Shown here: positions 36,015 to 44,062 of the stretch, in pieces
How the letters are laid out: each line of letters opens with the position of its first letter
How positions within the stretch are numbered: position 1 is the first letter of the stretch
NCBI GenBank assembly: GCA_018268895.1
Contig: JAFDVP010000012.1
Coordinates: 248,001-312,000 of the forward strand
DNA from: Acidobacteriota bacterium
Lineage (GTDB): Bacteria; Acidobacteriota; Terriglobia; Terriglobales; Acidobacteriaceae
DNA: 64,000 nt
Direction of reading: 5' to 3'
Program-made: the position numbers and the translations under genes
Notes under the pieces: model-generated
Seen by the model: only the letters and a program-made list of their open reading frames with translations
The model's database searches: none
Told to the model about the DNA's origin: nothing

Positions 36015-36581
36015 ATGAAGCGAAGGGTTTTGCTTGTGGATGACGAAGTTGCCGTCCTCCTTACGTTGAAAGCCGTATTGGAGATCAATGGATTCGAGGT
36101 GGAGACCGCCGCCTCTGCGCGCGAAGGTCGCTTGAAGCTGCGCAGTCACGAGTACCACATGGTCATCACCGATCTCAGAATGGAGAGCGACCAGGCAGGA
36201 GCGGAGGTCATCGCCGCCGCCCGCTCTGCCGTTTACCATCCCGCCGTCGCCCTGCTCACCGCATTTCCTCTGGCCGATGAAGACTGGCAGGAGATGGGGG
36301 CCGACCACATGCTCGTCAAGCCCATGCACACACGCATCCTGCTGGAGCAGATCGACCGTCTCATGGCCGCTCACACCCTCAAGCTCGAAAACGGCGCACA
36401 GATACAACCTGCCCGCCCAAAGAGATCCATTGCCACTAAGAAACGTGTTGCCGCAGTCGTCAAAGCGGGCAGCAAGTCGCCGGGTAACGCGGCAGCGAAG
36501 AAAGCTGTAAAGGAGCCCGCTAAAAAATCTACCGCGAAGAAGTCCGCTGTAAAGAAGACTCCAGCTCGCAAGCGCGCCTGA
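36015..36581 (+). CDS. Response-regulator receiver with histone-H1-like tail
   Basis: 188 residues. Residues 1-120 are a CheY-like receiver: acidic pocket Asp9/Asp10, phospho-acceptor Asp53 in VITDLRM, Thr82 and Lys102 in LVKPM. No known output domain follows. Residues 134-188 are rich in Lys, Ala and Pro with AKK/PAKK repeats (KEPAKKSTAKKSAVKK), like bacterial histone-H1-type tails that bind DNA without specificity. The start at 36015 gives MKRRVLLVDDE. It faces a stand-alone His-box protein at 36799; a phosphotransfer link is possible but unproven. Confidence 0.85.
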   Translation: MKRRVLLVDDEVAVLLTLKAVLEINGFEVETAASAREGRLKLRSHEYHMVITDLRMESDQAGAEVIAAARSAVYHPAVALLTAFPLADEDWQEMGADHMLVKPMHTRILLEQIDRLMAAHTLKLENGAQIQPARPKRSIATKKRVAAVVKAGSKSPGNAAAKKAVKEPAKKSTAKKSAVKKTPARKRA

Positions 36582-36690
36582 AGGTTGCCTTGAAAAGGAC
36601 GCGGCGTCAGAGCCTGCCCTGAGCGAAATCGAGTGAGCGCCGCAAACGGAATAAATAAAGCGCGGCTTGCACTTTTCACCTCATAGGTAG

Positions 36691-36750
36691 CCCAGGGGCC
36701 AAAGGCGCGACACATGTCAGGCTGGGCCGAAGGCCCAGGTAATGCTGAAG
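36691..36750. repeat. Dispersed palindromic repeat, family R2
   Basis: GGGGCCAAAGGCGCGACACAT then GCTGGGCCGAAGGCCCAGG, rearranged versions of the blocks at 20756 and 23259. It lies between two convergent genes; an R1-like CCTGAGCGAAATCGAG lies about 70 bases before it. Confidence 0.65.
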
Positions 36751-36798
36751 AAAAATTGCTCTAGCCGCCGGGGGAATCTCTTTTTAGCGAAGGAATTT

Positions 36799-37071
36799 TC
36801 AGCGCTGTGTGCGGTCTTTGATGTAGTTGCGAAGCTCCAGGTTGATATCCATCGCCTTTCGCACGCCGTCATCCATCATCCGCAGCCAGTCCGACGCCGG
36901 CTCCTTCAGCCCCAGCGTGCCCAGCAGGTAGCCGGTCTGGACGATCACCTCAAGCGAGTTGCTCAACTCGTGGACCAGCTTGCGGACTTCGATCGCTACA
37001 TCTGCCGGAATGGTCTCGGTGGAAAGGGCATCGCTCAAGGTTCGGGGGGAGGTCACGGTCTGCTTGTCCAT
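36799..37071 (-). CDS. Stand-alone HisKA-like (DHp) domain protein
   Basis: 90 residues and almost entirely helical. The segment RKLVHELSNSLEVIVQTGYLL resembles the H-box of sensor kinases, with His34 as possible phospho-acceptor, and a second helix follows (DWLRMMDDGVRKAMDINLEL). There is no ATP-binding domain, so it could be a phosphotransfer protein or a dimeric adaptor. The ATG at 37071 gives this compact protein; the longer reading runs through the tRNA-Leu region. The receiver gene at 36015 ends 217 bases away in convergent orientation. Confidence 0.62.
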   Translation of the reverse strand: MDKQTVTSPRTLSDALSTETIPADVAIEVRKLVHELSNSLEVIVQTGYLLGTLGLKEPASDWLRMMDDGVRKAMDINLELRNYIKDRTQR

Positions 37072-37243
37072 ATCGTTGGGCGTCTCTGCTGATCTTGGAT
37101 GATGTCTCTGCTGATGTAGACGCGCAAACTCGCTCCCAGGTCTAATCGCCGCCCGCCGAATTGACAGGGGGTATCGTTTTTGAAAGACTAAAAACTCGCG
37201 GTTGCAGTGTTCAGCCTTGCTGGCAGGGCTTAATTCGACCGTT

Positions 37244-37330
37244 GCCGAAGTGGCGGAATTGGCAGACGCGCATGGTTCAGGTCCATGTACTCGCAAGGGT
37301 GTGGGGGTTCGAGTCCCCCCTTCGGCACCA
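37244..37330 (+). tRNA. tRNA-Leu (CAG)
   Basis: Long type II tRNA: acceptor GCCGAAG / CTTCGGC, D-arm TGGCGGAATTGGCAGACGCG, anticodon stem CATGG / CCATG with loop TTCAGGT (anticodon CAG), a variable arm, T-loop GTTCGAGTC and encoded CCA. Confidence 0.95.
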
Positions 37331-37457
37331 AGTTTATTGGCATAAGATTCAGAGGTAATATCTAGGGAGCGCGGAGCGCTCCCTTTCTGTTTCTGATAAA
37401 CCGGGTTCCTGCTCTACAAAGCGGTTGTTCTAAATTTTACAGACCATCTACCATCGA

Positions 37458-38270
37458 ATGAGCGACATGCCGACACAGCTCGACAAAATCCTTGCCCACA
37501 CGCTCCTTGAAGTCAAGGCCCGTAAGGCCGCAGCCGACTACGGCGCCCTGGAACGCAAAGCCGCCACGCACACCCCCCGGGGATTTACCGCGCGCCTCCG
37601 GTCGGTCAGCGCCACCGGCCCCGCCATCATCTCCGAGATTAAAAAGGCCTCCCCTTCCAAGGGCCTTATTCGCGCCGATTTCTACCCCTCGGCACTGGCG
37701 AAAGGTTTTGAGGCGGCAGGCGCCGCTGCGCTCTCCGTCCTCACCGACGAGGAGTTCTTTCAGGGCTCGCTCGCCGATCTCGAGGCCGCGTCGAAGAGCG
37801 TTCAGATCCCCTGCCTGCGAAAGGACTTCATCCTCGATCACTTTCAGGTGCTCGAAGCCCGCGCCTCGGGAGCCGATGCCATCCTGCTGATCGTCGCCGC
37901 ACATGGCGATGAAAAGCTTCGCGAGCTGCGCGACGAGGCCCGCAGCATGGACCTGGACGTTCTCTGCGAGGTGCACAACCGCCAGGAGATGGACCGCGCT
38001 ATCAACCTCGGCTTCGGCCTGATCGGCGTCAACAGCCGCGACCTGCGCACCTTCGTCGTCCGGCCGGAGCTGCTGCTCGAACTCGCTGTCGGTCTCCCCG
38101 CGGAGACGGTCATGGTGGCCGAGAGCGGAATACGCAGCGCAGCCGAGATCGCCAACCTGCGCGCTGCCGGTTACAACGCATTCCTGATTGGCGAGACGCT
38201 GATGCGCCAGCCCGATCCTGCCGCCACGCTCGCCCTGCTGCTCGACCGCGAATACTCAAGCGAGTTCTAA
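37458..38270 (+). CDS. trpC: Indole-3-glycerol phosphate synthase
   Basis: 270-residue TIM-barrel enzyme of tryptophan synthesis converting CdRP to indole-3-glycerol phosphate. Motifs: SEIKKASPSKG with the catalytic lysine near residue 56, LRKDFILDHFQV, LCEVHN, GVNSRDL (usually NNRDL) and VAESGIRS. It is monofunctional, with trpF next after nine bases. Other trp genes are not in the window. Confidence 0.95.
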   Translation: MSDMPTQLDKILAHTLLEVKARKAAADYGALERKAATHTPRGFTARLRSVSATGPAIISEIKKASPSKGLIRADFYPSALAKGFEAAGAAALSVLTDEEFFQGSLADLEAASKSVQIPCLRKDFILDHFQVLEARASGADAILLIVAAHGDEKLRELRDEARSMDLDVLCEVHNRQEMDRAINLGFGLIGVNSRDLRTFVVRPELLLELAVGLPAETVMVAESGIRSAAEIANLRAAGYNAFLIGETLMRQPDPAATLALLLDREYSSEF

Positions 38271-38279
38271 GGCACTGCG

Positions 38280-38942
38280 ATGTGGGTCAAAATCTGCGCC
38301 AATACCAACCTTGACGACGCCCTGCTCGCCGCGGAACTCGGCGCCGACGCCCTCGGTTTCGTCTTCGCCGAGAGCAAGCGCAAGGTAACGGCCCAACAGG
38401 TGGCCCGCATCACCCCACACCTTCCGGCCGAGATCGAAAAAGCTGGCGTCTTCCACACCCACAGCGCTGAAGAGATCGTCCGCGCCGTCGAGGAGGCCGG
38501 ACTGACCACCGTACAGCTTCACGGCGGACTCGACGTCGCTCTTACCGAGAAGCTCAAGCAGCAGCTTCCCTCCATCAAGCTGATTCAGACGCTGCATTGG
38601 GTAGCGGATGGCTCCGCAGACAGCACGCTTGCTGTAGCCGAGCAGATCGAAAAGATTCGCCGCAACGGAACCACCGACCGTGTCCTTATCGACTCAAGAG
38701 TAGGACAGGCTATCGGAGGAACCGGAGTTACGTTCGACTGGAAGTCGGCGGGACAGGTCTTTGAGAAAGCTGGTCGCGAATTAAAGATCATCGCCGCCGG
38801 CGGCCTGAAACCGGACAACCTGGCCGAAGCGATGGCTTTGATGCACCCTTGGGGCGTAGACGTTGCCAGCGGGGTTGAGGCATCACCCGGCCGGAAAGAC
38901 CCGGAAAAGCTGAAATCCTTCCTGCAAATCGCCAGATCCTGA
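38280..38942 (+). CDS. trpF: Phosphoribosylanthranilate isomerase
   Basis: 220-residue TIM-barrel enzyme forming CdRP, the substrate of TrpC. It starts WVKICANTNLDDALLAAELG, the catalytic cysteine being in KIC, and has GFVFAESKRKV, a later catalytic aspartate in VLIDS, AAGGLKPDNLAEA, and the phosphate site DVASGVEASPGRKD. The family motif is normally KICG; here the glycine is Ala, a mild change. It is coupled to trpC. Confidence 0.93.
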   Translation: MWVKICANTNLDDALLAAELGADALGFVFAESKRKVTAQQVARITPHLPAEIEKAGVFHTHSAEEIVRAVEEAGLTTVQLHGGLDVALTEKLKQQLPSIKLIQTLHWVADGSADSTLAVAEQIEKIRRNGTTDRVLIDSRVGQAIGGTGVTFDWKSAGQVFEKAGRELKIIAAGGLKPDNLAEAMALMHPWGVDVASGVEASPGRKDPEKLKSFLQIARS

Positions 38943-39106
38943 TCCGAATTTTCAATCCGGGATAACAACTGGATCGATCGCCAGGGTCATAGCTTCGCCA
39001 TCGAAGCAGCCTTATCCCTTTGGAATTACTGGAATTTCAGTGCGCTATTCGCCTCGAGGCTACATTCCTTCGGGAAACGCCTGGCTTTTATCACCCGTTA
39101 GACATA

Positions 39107-39133
39107 TTACTTCAGTAACAGTATTTCTATAAT
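39107..39133 (+). promoter_or_regulatory. Candidate promoter for the tandem peptide genes
   Basis: A perfect TATAAT at 39128-39133 lies about 118 bases before the first peptide gene, in a stretch more AT-rich than the surroundings. The upstream TTACTT gives only 15-base spacing, so the -35 assignment is weak. The rest of the 309-base gap after trpF shows no gene. Confidence 0.38.
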
Positions 39134-39251
39134 ACTTGGTTATGTAGTTCATAACATTGGACTTATGCCAAAGCCTATCTTATGGTTACTTCATCGCGTT
39201 TGTCCAGCGAAATTTTTCTGACGTAAATACAACTTTCGGGGTACGTCCATC

Positions 39252-39422
39252 ATGAAGCACATCGTCCGCGCTACCGTCGTCGCTCTGGTTCTCACCGGCG
39301 CAGTCGCCTCCACACAGGCCACCTCCTCCTCCAGCAAGGCCACCGTCACGGCAGCCAAGACCAGCGCCATGCCAATTCCCATGTGCGCTCCCGACGACCC
39401 AAACGCCTGCGGTATGCGCTAA
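39252..39422 (+). CDS. Tandem secreted Cx7C peptide, copy 1
   Basis: 56 residues. A short signal peptide (HIVRATVVALVLTGAVAS) probably ends after TQA, leaving about 33 residues: a Ser/Thr/Ala/Lys spacer and the C-terminus PIPMCAPDDPNACGMR, with Cys45 and Cys53. The two cysteines could form a disulfide loop of seven residues. The peptide is not in any family I recognise. It is followed 54 bases later by a second copy that is identical at 49 of 56 positions. Confidence 0.75.
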   Translation: MKHIVRATVVALVLTGAVASTQATSSSSKATVTAAKTSAMPIPMCAPDDPNACGMR

Positions 39423-39476
39423 CACGCTAAACCTTTCACTTTCAACCCATTAGCAGAGAAATAAGGGAGTTTCATC

Positions 39477-39647
39477 ATGAAGCACATCGTTCGCGCAGCC
39501 GTTATCGTCCTCGTCCTCACCGGTGCAGCCGCCTCCACACAGGCCACCCCCGCCTCCAGCAAGGCCACCGTCACGGCAGCCAAGACCAGCGCCATGCCAA
39601 TTCCCATGTGCGATCCCGACGACCCAAACGCCTGCGGTATGCGCTAA
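39477..39647 (+). CDS. Tandem secreted Cx7C peptide, copy 2
   Basis: 56 residues, same length and ending as copy 1 (PIPMCDPDDPNACGMR). The seven differences are at residues 8, 10, 11, 18, 25, 26 and 46: four in the signal, two at the start of the spacer, one (Ala to Asp) inside the cysteine loop. From residue 27 on, the DNA is almost identical between copies, so either the duplication is recent or the mature part is conserved. AAGGGAG precedes the ATG. A hairpin at 39663 and a seven-helix protein gene follow. Confidence 0.77.
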   Translation: MKHIVRAAVIVLVLTGAAASTQATPASSKATVTAAKTSAMPIPMCDPDDPNACGMR

Positions 39648-39662
39648 CTTTGTTCGGGAAAC

Positions 39663-39684
39663 CATATGCATTTTTTTGCATATG
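39663..39684. other. Perfect hairpin after the second peptide gene
   Basis: CATATGCA and TGCATATG form an eight-pair stem around a loop of six T. The T-run is in the loop, not after the stem, so it is not a standard terminator; it may be an operator or a transcript-end structure. Confidence 0.55.
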
Positions 39685-39756
39685 ACTGATTTAAAAGATT
39701 GTGTCTACTCCGGTTATCGGCTAGTTTAATGACAGTCGTCGATCGGAGACGCGCAA

Positions 39757-40668
39757 ATGACGCATAACATCTATCTGGATGTGCTTTCCTACCTTGAACC
39801 CTTGCTCTGCGGCCTCGCCCTTGTCATGCTGTTGCGGAGCAAAGCAGCGGGAAAGTTTGCATGCCTTGTAGCCCTGCTCTCTGCCCGGCTTGTGTCATCG
39901 TTCGTTTGCATGTTCCTGTTGCTGTTTGGTTCTCGCATCCTGGATCGGCACCTTGCCTATAAGGCATATTTTTATAGTTATTGGCTTAGCTATGCTGTTG
40001 AAGCGATCCTTTCCTTGCTGGTTATATACAGCATCTTCAAGCTCGCCATGGCTCCGCTGAAAGGCCTTCAAACTCTTGGAATGCTCGTATTCCGCTGGGT
40101 GGGCGCAATCTCAATTGCAGTAGCGTTTGGCGTGGCATTTACTCCGCATCTCACCGGAGTGAAATTCATGGTCACGATGGTGACGCAGTTACAGCAGACG
40201 TCGAGCATCCTTACGCTTTGCCTGCTTCTCTTCGTTTGTTTTGCAATTCGCCCGATGGGTCTCTCCTATCGGAGCCGCATATTTGGCGTCAGCCTGGGCC
40301 TGGGCTTTCTTGCGACAGTCAGCCTGGTCGATTCCGCGTGGCTGGCTCACAACTCCAACATGAACTCGACAGTAAATCTGATCAATGGGATCGCGGTTTG
40401 CGCGACGCTATGCATCTGGTCGGCATACTTCGCCTTCCCCGAAGAGAAGCGCAGGCTCATCGTGCTGCCCACGACATCTCCCTTCCTTCGTTGGAACCAG
40501 ATCTCCATGGCGCTTGGCGATGAGCCGGGCTATGTTGCTGTTGGAGGCATTCCGCCTGAGTTGTTTGCTCCCGCAGAGTTGGAGATTATGCGCCGCGCCT
40601 CGGTTCAGATGGTGACCCCACAGCTCGAATCGCCTTCGCCCGCTGTGCTCCGCTCTTTATCGGCGTAA
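39757..40668 (+). CDS. Seven-helix membrane protein of unknown function
   Basis: 303 residues with seven predicted membrane helices, at about residues 10-28, 33-55, 68-92, 108-128, 148-166, 175-195 and 207-225, and a C-terminal soluble part of roughly 75 residues (KRRLIVLPTTSPFLRW to RSLSA). No enzyme motif or known receptor domain is seen. Proteins of this size and layout recur in Terriglobia without assigned function. It lies 109 bases downstream of the second peptide gene on the same strand; a sensing or export role for the peptides is a guess from position. A bidirectional terminator follows. Confidence 0.72.
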   Translation: MTHNIYLDVLSYLEPLLCGLALVMLLRSKAAGKFACLVALLSARLVSSFVCMFLLLFGSRILDRHLAYKAYFYSYWLSYAVEAILSLLVIYSIFKLAMAPLKGLQTLGMLVFRWVGAISIAVAFGVAFTPHLTGVKFMVTMVTQLQQTSSILTLCLLLFVCFAIRPMGLSYRSRIFGVSLGLGFLATVSLVDSAWLAHNSNMNSTVNLINGIAVCATLCIWSAYFAFPEEKRRLIVLPTTSPFLRWNQISMALGDEPGYVAVGGIPPELFAPAELEIMRRASVQMVTPQLESPSPAVLRSLSA

Positions 40669-40732
40669 CGAAGACTGCCCGCAGTGAGGGCAAGAGCAAC
40701 GGCATCTCCTCTGATACAAGACGGACTCGAAT

Positions 40733-40762
40733 AAGAAAGCCTCCCAACCGGGAGGCTTTCTT
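40733..40762. terminator. Bidirectional terminator between the 7-TM gene and rpsA
   Basis: Thirteen-pair perfect stem AAGAAAGCCTCCC / GGGAGGCTTTCTT with a four-base loop. The A-tract and T-tract allow termination on both strands, fitting the two convergent genes. Confidence 0.9.
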
Positions 40763-40784
40763 GTTGCTACTTGCTTTGCTGTGA

Positions 40785-42698
40785 CTACTCGCGCTCGGAC
40801 TCCGAACGCTTCCAATTGATCAGATCGCCCAGCGTCGTGCTGGAAGAGGACGATGACGAAGAGCTCTTGTGGTCGCGTTCCTTGTAGCTCTCTACCTCGG
40901 CGCGGCTTGCCTCTTCGCCTACTGCGCGAATGCTCAGGCCGACTTTCTTCTCTTCCTGGTTCATCTTCACGATCTTGAACTCATGCTCCGAGTCAACATC
41001 GAGCTTCACGGGCGTATGGTTCTGGTCGACCGCCTCGGAGACGTGGCACAGACCCTCGACACCCTCCGCGATCTCGACGAAGGCGCCGAACTGCGCCGTG
41101 CGCAGGACCTTGCCCTTGATCACATCGCCGATGCGGTGCTGAGCGAAGAACGTGTCCCAGACATCCGGCTGCATCTGCTTGACGCCAAGCGACAGGCGGC
41201 GGTTCTCAGGCTCGACGCCCAGAACGACAGCCTTGACCTTTTCACCCTTCTTCAGGACCTCGGAGGGGTGCTTGATCCGCTTCGTCCAGCTCAGGTTCGA
41301 GACATGGACCAGACCGTCGATGCCATCCTCGATCTCGATGAAGGCGCCAAAGTCCGTGAGGTTACGCACACGGCCTTCGACGACTGCACCCGTCGGGTAC
41401 TTGTCTTCGAGCGCCTCCCAGGGATTGTCCTGGAGCTGTTTCATGCCCAGCGAGATGCGACGGTCGTTCGGGTTGACGCTAAGAATAATGGTGTCGACTT
41501 CATCGCCCGGCTTGACCATCTTCGACGGATGCTTCATCCGCTTCGACCAAGTCATCTCCGAGACGTGAACCAGGCCTTCGATGCCCTGCTCCAACTCAAC
41601 GAATGCGCCGTAGTCGGTGACCGAAAGAACGCGGCCGCGCACCTGCGCACCGATCGGGTAGCGCTCGGTGGCGTCGAGCCACGGGTCGGGCGTGAGCTGC
41701 TTGAAGCCCAGCGAGACGCGCTGCTTGTCCTTGTCGAACTTCAGCACCTTTACCTGGATCTCGTCGCCGACGTTGACCAGGTCGCGCGGATGCGTCAGGC
41801 GGCCCCAGCTCATGTCGGTGATGTGCAGCAGGCCGTCCAGGCCGCCGAGGTCGACGAATGCGCCGTAGTCGGTCAGGTTCTTTACCGTTCCGGTGAGAAC
41901 GGTTCCCTCTTCCAGCGTCGAAAGCGTGACGGACTTCTTCTCGTTCTGCTCTTCTTCGAGCAGCTCCTTGCGAGAGATCACGACATTGCCGCGCTTCTTG
42001 TTCAGCTTGATAACGCGAACCTCAATCTCCTGGCCGAGATAGCCGTCGAGGTTGCGAACGGGACGAATCTCGACCTGCGAGCCGGGAAGGAACGCCTTGA
42101 TGCCGATGTCGACGGTCAGACCGCCCTTGACGCGGCTGAGAACCATGCCCTTGACGGGGGTCTTGTCGTTGGCTGCAGCCTCCAGAGTGTCCCACACCTT
42201 GTGGCGCAGGGCCTTCTCGTAGCTGACCAGATAGCCACCCTCAGCCTCTTCACGCTCAACCACGACCTCAACCTGGTCGCCTGGCTGAACCTTCGGCTGA
42301 CCGTTGATATCAACGATCTGATCCAGCGGGATGAGTCCCTCAGACTTCAGACCGATATCGACGACAACATGCTTGTCCGTGATCTTGACCACGGTGCCGG
42401 TGACGATCACCTCTTCAGCGGTCAGGCTTTGCGCGGCCGCGGACTCTGCCGCCTGCTCACGATCAAAGTTCGCCAGCGCTTCGGCGAAGTCGGCTGCATC
42501 GTAGTCGGGCTCTTCGGTCTCGGCCGTGGCGACGGAGCTGGGCTCCGGCACAGTCTCGCTCGAAGAAGCGGTGGTCTGCGGGTTAGAGGTGAATTCAGAA
42601 GACAGCTCGGGGTTATCGGCTGTCGCTTCGGGCGCCAGGACTTCCAGTTCGGTGGTCAGGGGTTTGCTCTCGGTTTCGGGATGATGGTTATCTACCAT
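40785..42698 (-). CDS. rpsA: 30S ribosomal protein S1
   Basis: 637 residues from ATG 42698. It has an acidic, disordered N-terminal extension of about 95 residues (rich in Glu, Ser, Thr), then six S1 RNA-binding repeats, each with the LTDYGAFVDL / GIEGLVHVSEM type pattern. The C-terminus has a run of nine serines before TTLGDLINWKRSE. Six repeats is the E. coli-type number, but the N-terminal extension is unusual. It binds mRNA leaders and helps load them on the 30S subunit. Confidence 0.95.
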   Translation of the reverse strand: MVDNHHPETESKPLTTELEVLAPEATADNPELSSEFTSNPQTTASSSETVPEPSSVATAETEEPDYDAADFAEALANFDREQAAESAAAQSLTAEEVIVTGTVVKITDKHVVVDIGLKSEGLIPLDQIVDINGQPKVQPGDQVEVVVEREEAEGGYLVSYEKALRHKVWDTLEAAANDKTPVKGMVLSRVKGGLTVDIGIKAFLPGSQVEIRPVRNLDGYLGQEIEVRVIKLNKKRGNVVISRKELLEEEQNEKKSVTLSTLEEGTVLTGTVKNLTDYGAFVDLGGLDGLLHITDMSWGRLTHPRDLVNVGDEIQVKVLKFDKDKQRVSLGFKQLTPDPWLDATERYPIGAQVRGRVLSVTDYGAFVELEQGIEGLVHVSEMTWSKRMKHPSKMVKPGDEVDTIILSVNPNDRRISLGMKQLQDNPWEALEDKYPTGAVVEGRVRNLTDFGAFIEIEDGIDGLVHVSNLSWTKRIKHPSEVLKKGEKVKAVVLGVEPENRRLSLGVKQMQPDVWDTFFAQHRIGDVIKGKVLRTAQFGAFVEIAEGVEGLCHVSEAVDQNHTPVKLDVDSEHEFKIVKMNQEEKKVGLSIRAVGEEASRAEVESYKERDHKSSSSSSSSSTTLGDLINWKRSESERE

Positions 42699-43004
42699 GT
42701 GAATGCGTACTCCAGGACCCAAGAGATTTCCATCCATCGCAGGCGACGCTTGTCGAAGGAAAGGGTCGACGATCTCGAAGAGACGGCCGATCATCAATTC
42801 CTGGTCGAGCTCGCATTACCGAAGGAATTTACGGCTTTCAGAGGAGCGGCTGCACTTGGGTCCCACACGCAGTGGCTCACTAATAACGATAGAACTTCAA
42901 CTTCAATACGTCAACCGAACCACCAGAACCTACGCGGTAATTTCATCGTCCGGTCATGCGAATACCGGCTTCGACCATCGCGGCTATACTCGGCATAACC
43001 GTCT
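42699..43004. other. Divergent spacer between rpsA and the HIT gene
   Basis: 306 bases between two divergent starts. TGGAG lies upstream of the rpsA ATG. No hairpin, repeat or short gene was recognised; it must hold both promoters, though I cannot place the boxes confidently. Confidence 0.5.
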
Positions 43005-43577
43005 ATGGACCACCTCTGGACTCCCTGGCGTTATGCCTATATCACCCGCAACGACCCCGAGGCACGGTCCGGCGTACCGCCGGAGCTGGCCGGATGGCCC
43101 GCGTCCGAAGACAAGCACTGCGTATTCTGCAACATGCTGGCGGCGACCGACTATGCCATCGCGCATGGGATGCCCCGTGAGGAGGCGGAGCGGGCAGCAC
43201 ACATCGTCCATCGCGGTCAGTTCTGCTTTGTGTGCCTGAACGCCTATCCCTACGCGACGGGCCATGTGATGGTCCTGCCGTACCTGCATACCGATTCACT
43301 TGCCCAGACTCCTCTCGACGCAGCGCACGAGATGATGGACCTTGCCCAGCGGATGGAGACCTCCCTGCGAAGCGTCTATCGTCCCAATGGAATCAACATG
43401 GGGATGAATCTTGGCGAGGCCGCAGGCGCTGGAGTTGCAAATCATATACATCTGCATATCCTTCCGCGCTGGATCGGTGATACAAACTTCATGACAACCA
43501 CGGCAGAGACCCGCGTACTACCGGAATCGCTCGACGTGACATGGGCCAGGCTTCGCGAGACGTTTCATCGCAAATAG
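43005..43577 (+). CDS. HIT-family nucleotide hydrolase/phosphorylase
   Basis: 190-residue histidine-triad protein of the Ap4A-phosphorylase-like branch. An N-terminal CVFCNML with a later HIVHRGQFCFV segment precedes the catalytic triad HIHLHILPRW near residue 150. Such enzymes cleave dinucleoside polyphosphates or nucleotide conjugates; the exact substrate is unknown. It starts MDHLWTPWRYAYI, the usual N-terminus of this group. Confidence 0.9.
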   Translation: MDHLWTPWRYAYITRNDPEARSGVPPELAGWPASEDKHCVFCNMLAATDYAIAHGMPREEAERAAHIVHRGQFCFVCLNAYPYATGHVMVLPYLHTDSLAQTPLDAAHEMMDLAQRMETSLRSVYRPNGINMGMNLGEAAGAGVANHIHLHILPRWIGDTNFMTTTAETRVLPESLDVTWARLRETFHRK

Positions 43578-43703
43578 GTGCACCGCTGCTGCAAGCAGGT
43601 GCAACGTTACCTGCAAGCGAGCCATCTTACCGAGTAGAAATCGGCTGGATTTCGCCACTTTTGCCTGATTCAACAGACAACAGCACAATGCCTGGAGGGC
43701 TCT

Positions 43704-44024
43704 ATGCCACCGCTCCCCAAGTTTCCTCCATCATCGCTTCGTCTTCCTCCTTCGCTTGCCGGTAACTTCGCCAATACTCGGGCGCCTGAACAGCGTCCTT
43801 ATCTGATATCGGCATCTTTCCGTCGCGCGGAGGTGTCTGGCATGCGAACAGTCGAAAGACGGGCTGTTACTCTTTTTCCCCACGAATCGGAAGATGCGCG
43901 TCTCACAGGATCGACCAGGTCCCTCTTCCGCAGGCTGCTCGCGCTGAATCTCCCCATGACGAATGCCACCGATTCGTTCGGCATGAGATCAGGCAAGGGC
44001 ACACCTCATATAAAGTCTGCGTAA
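43704..44024 (+). CDS. Possible small basic protein, unknown
   Basis: A 106-codon reading frame in an otherwise empty stretch. GGAGGG lies four bases before its ATG. It is Pro/Arg/Ser-rich with no domain recognised and its codon use is only mildly gene-like. It may be real or chance; the rest of 43578-44062 shows nothing else. Confidence 0.33.
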   Translation: MPPLPKFPPSSLRLPPSLAGNFANTRAPEQRPYLISASFRRAEVSGMRTVERRAVTLFPHESEDARLTGSTRSLFRRLLALNLPMTNATDSFGMRSGKGTPHIKSA

Positions 44025-44062
44025 GACAAGCGAACTGACGACGCCTCCCGATAAGACCGGGC

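Noticed and set aside
40869..42998. A 709-codon reading frame opposite rpsA
   Set aside because: It is a mirror of the S1 gene, whose six repeats are unmistakable. The reverse frame has no domain and exists because of the high-GC codon pattern.
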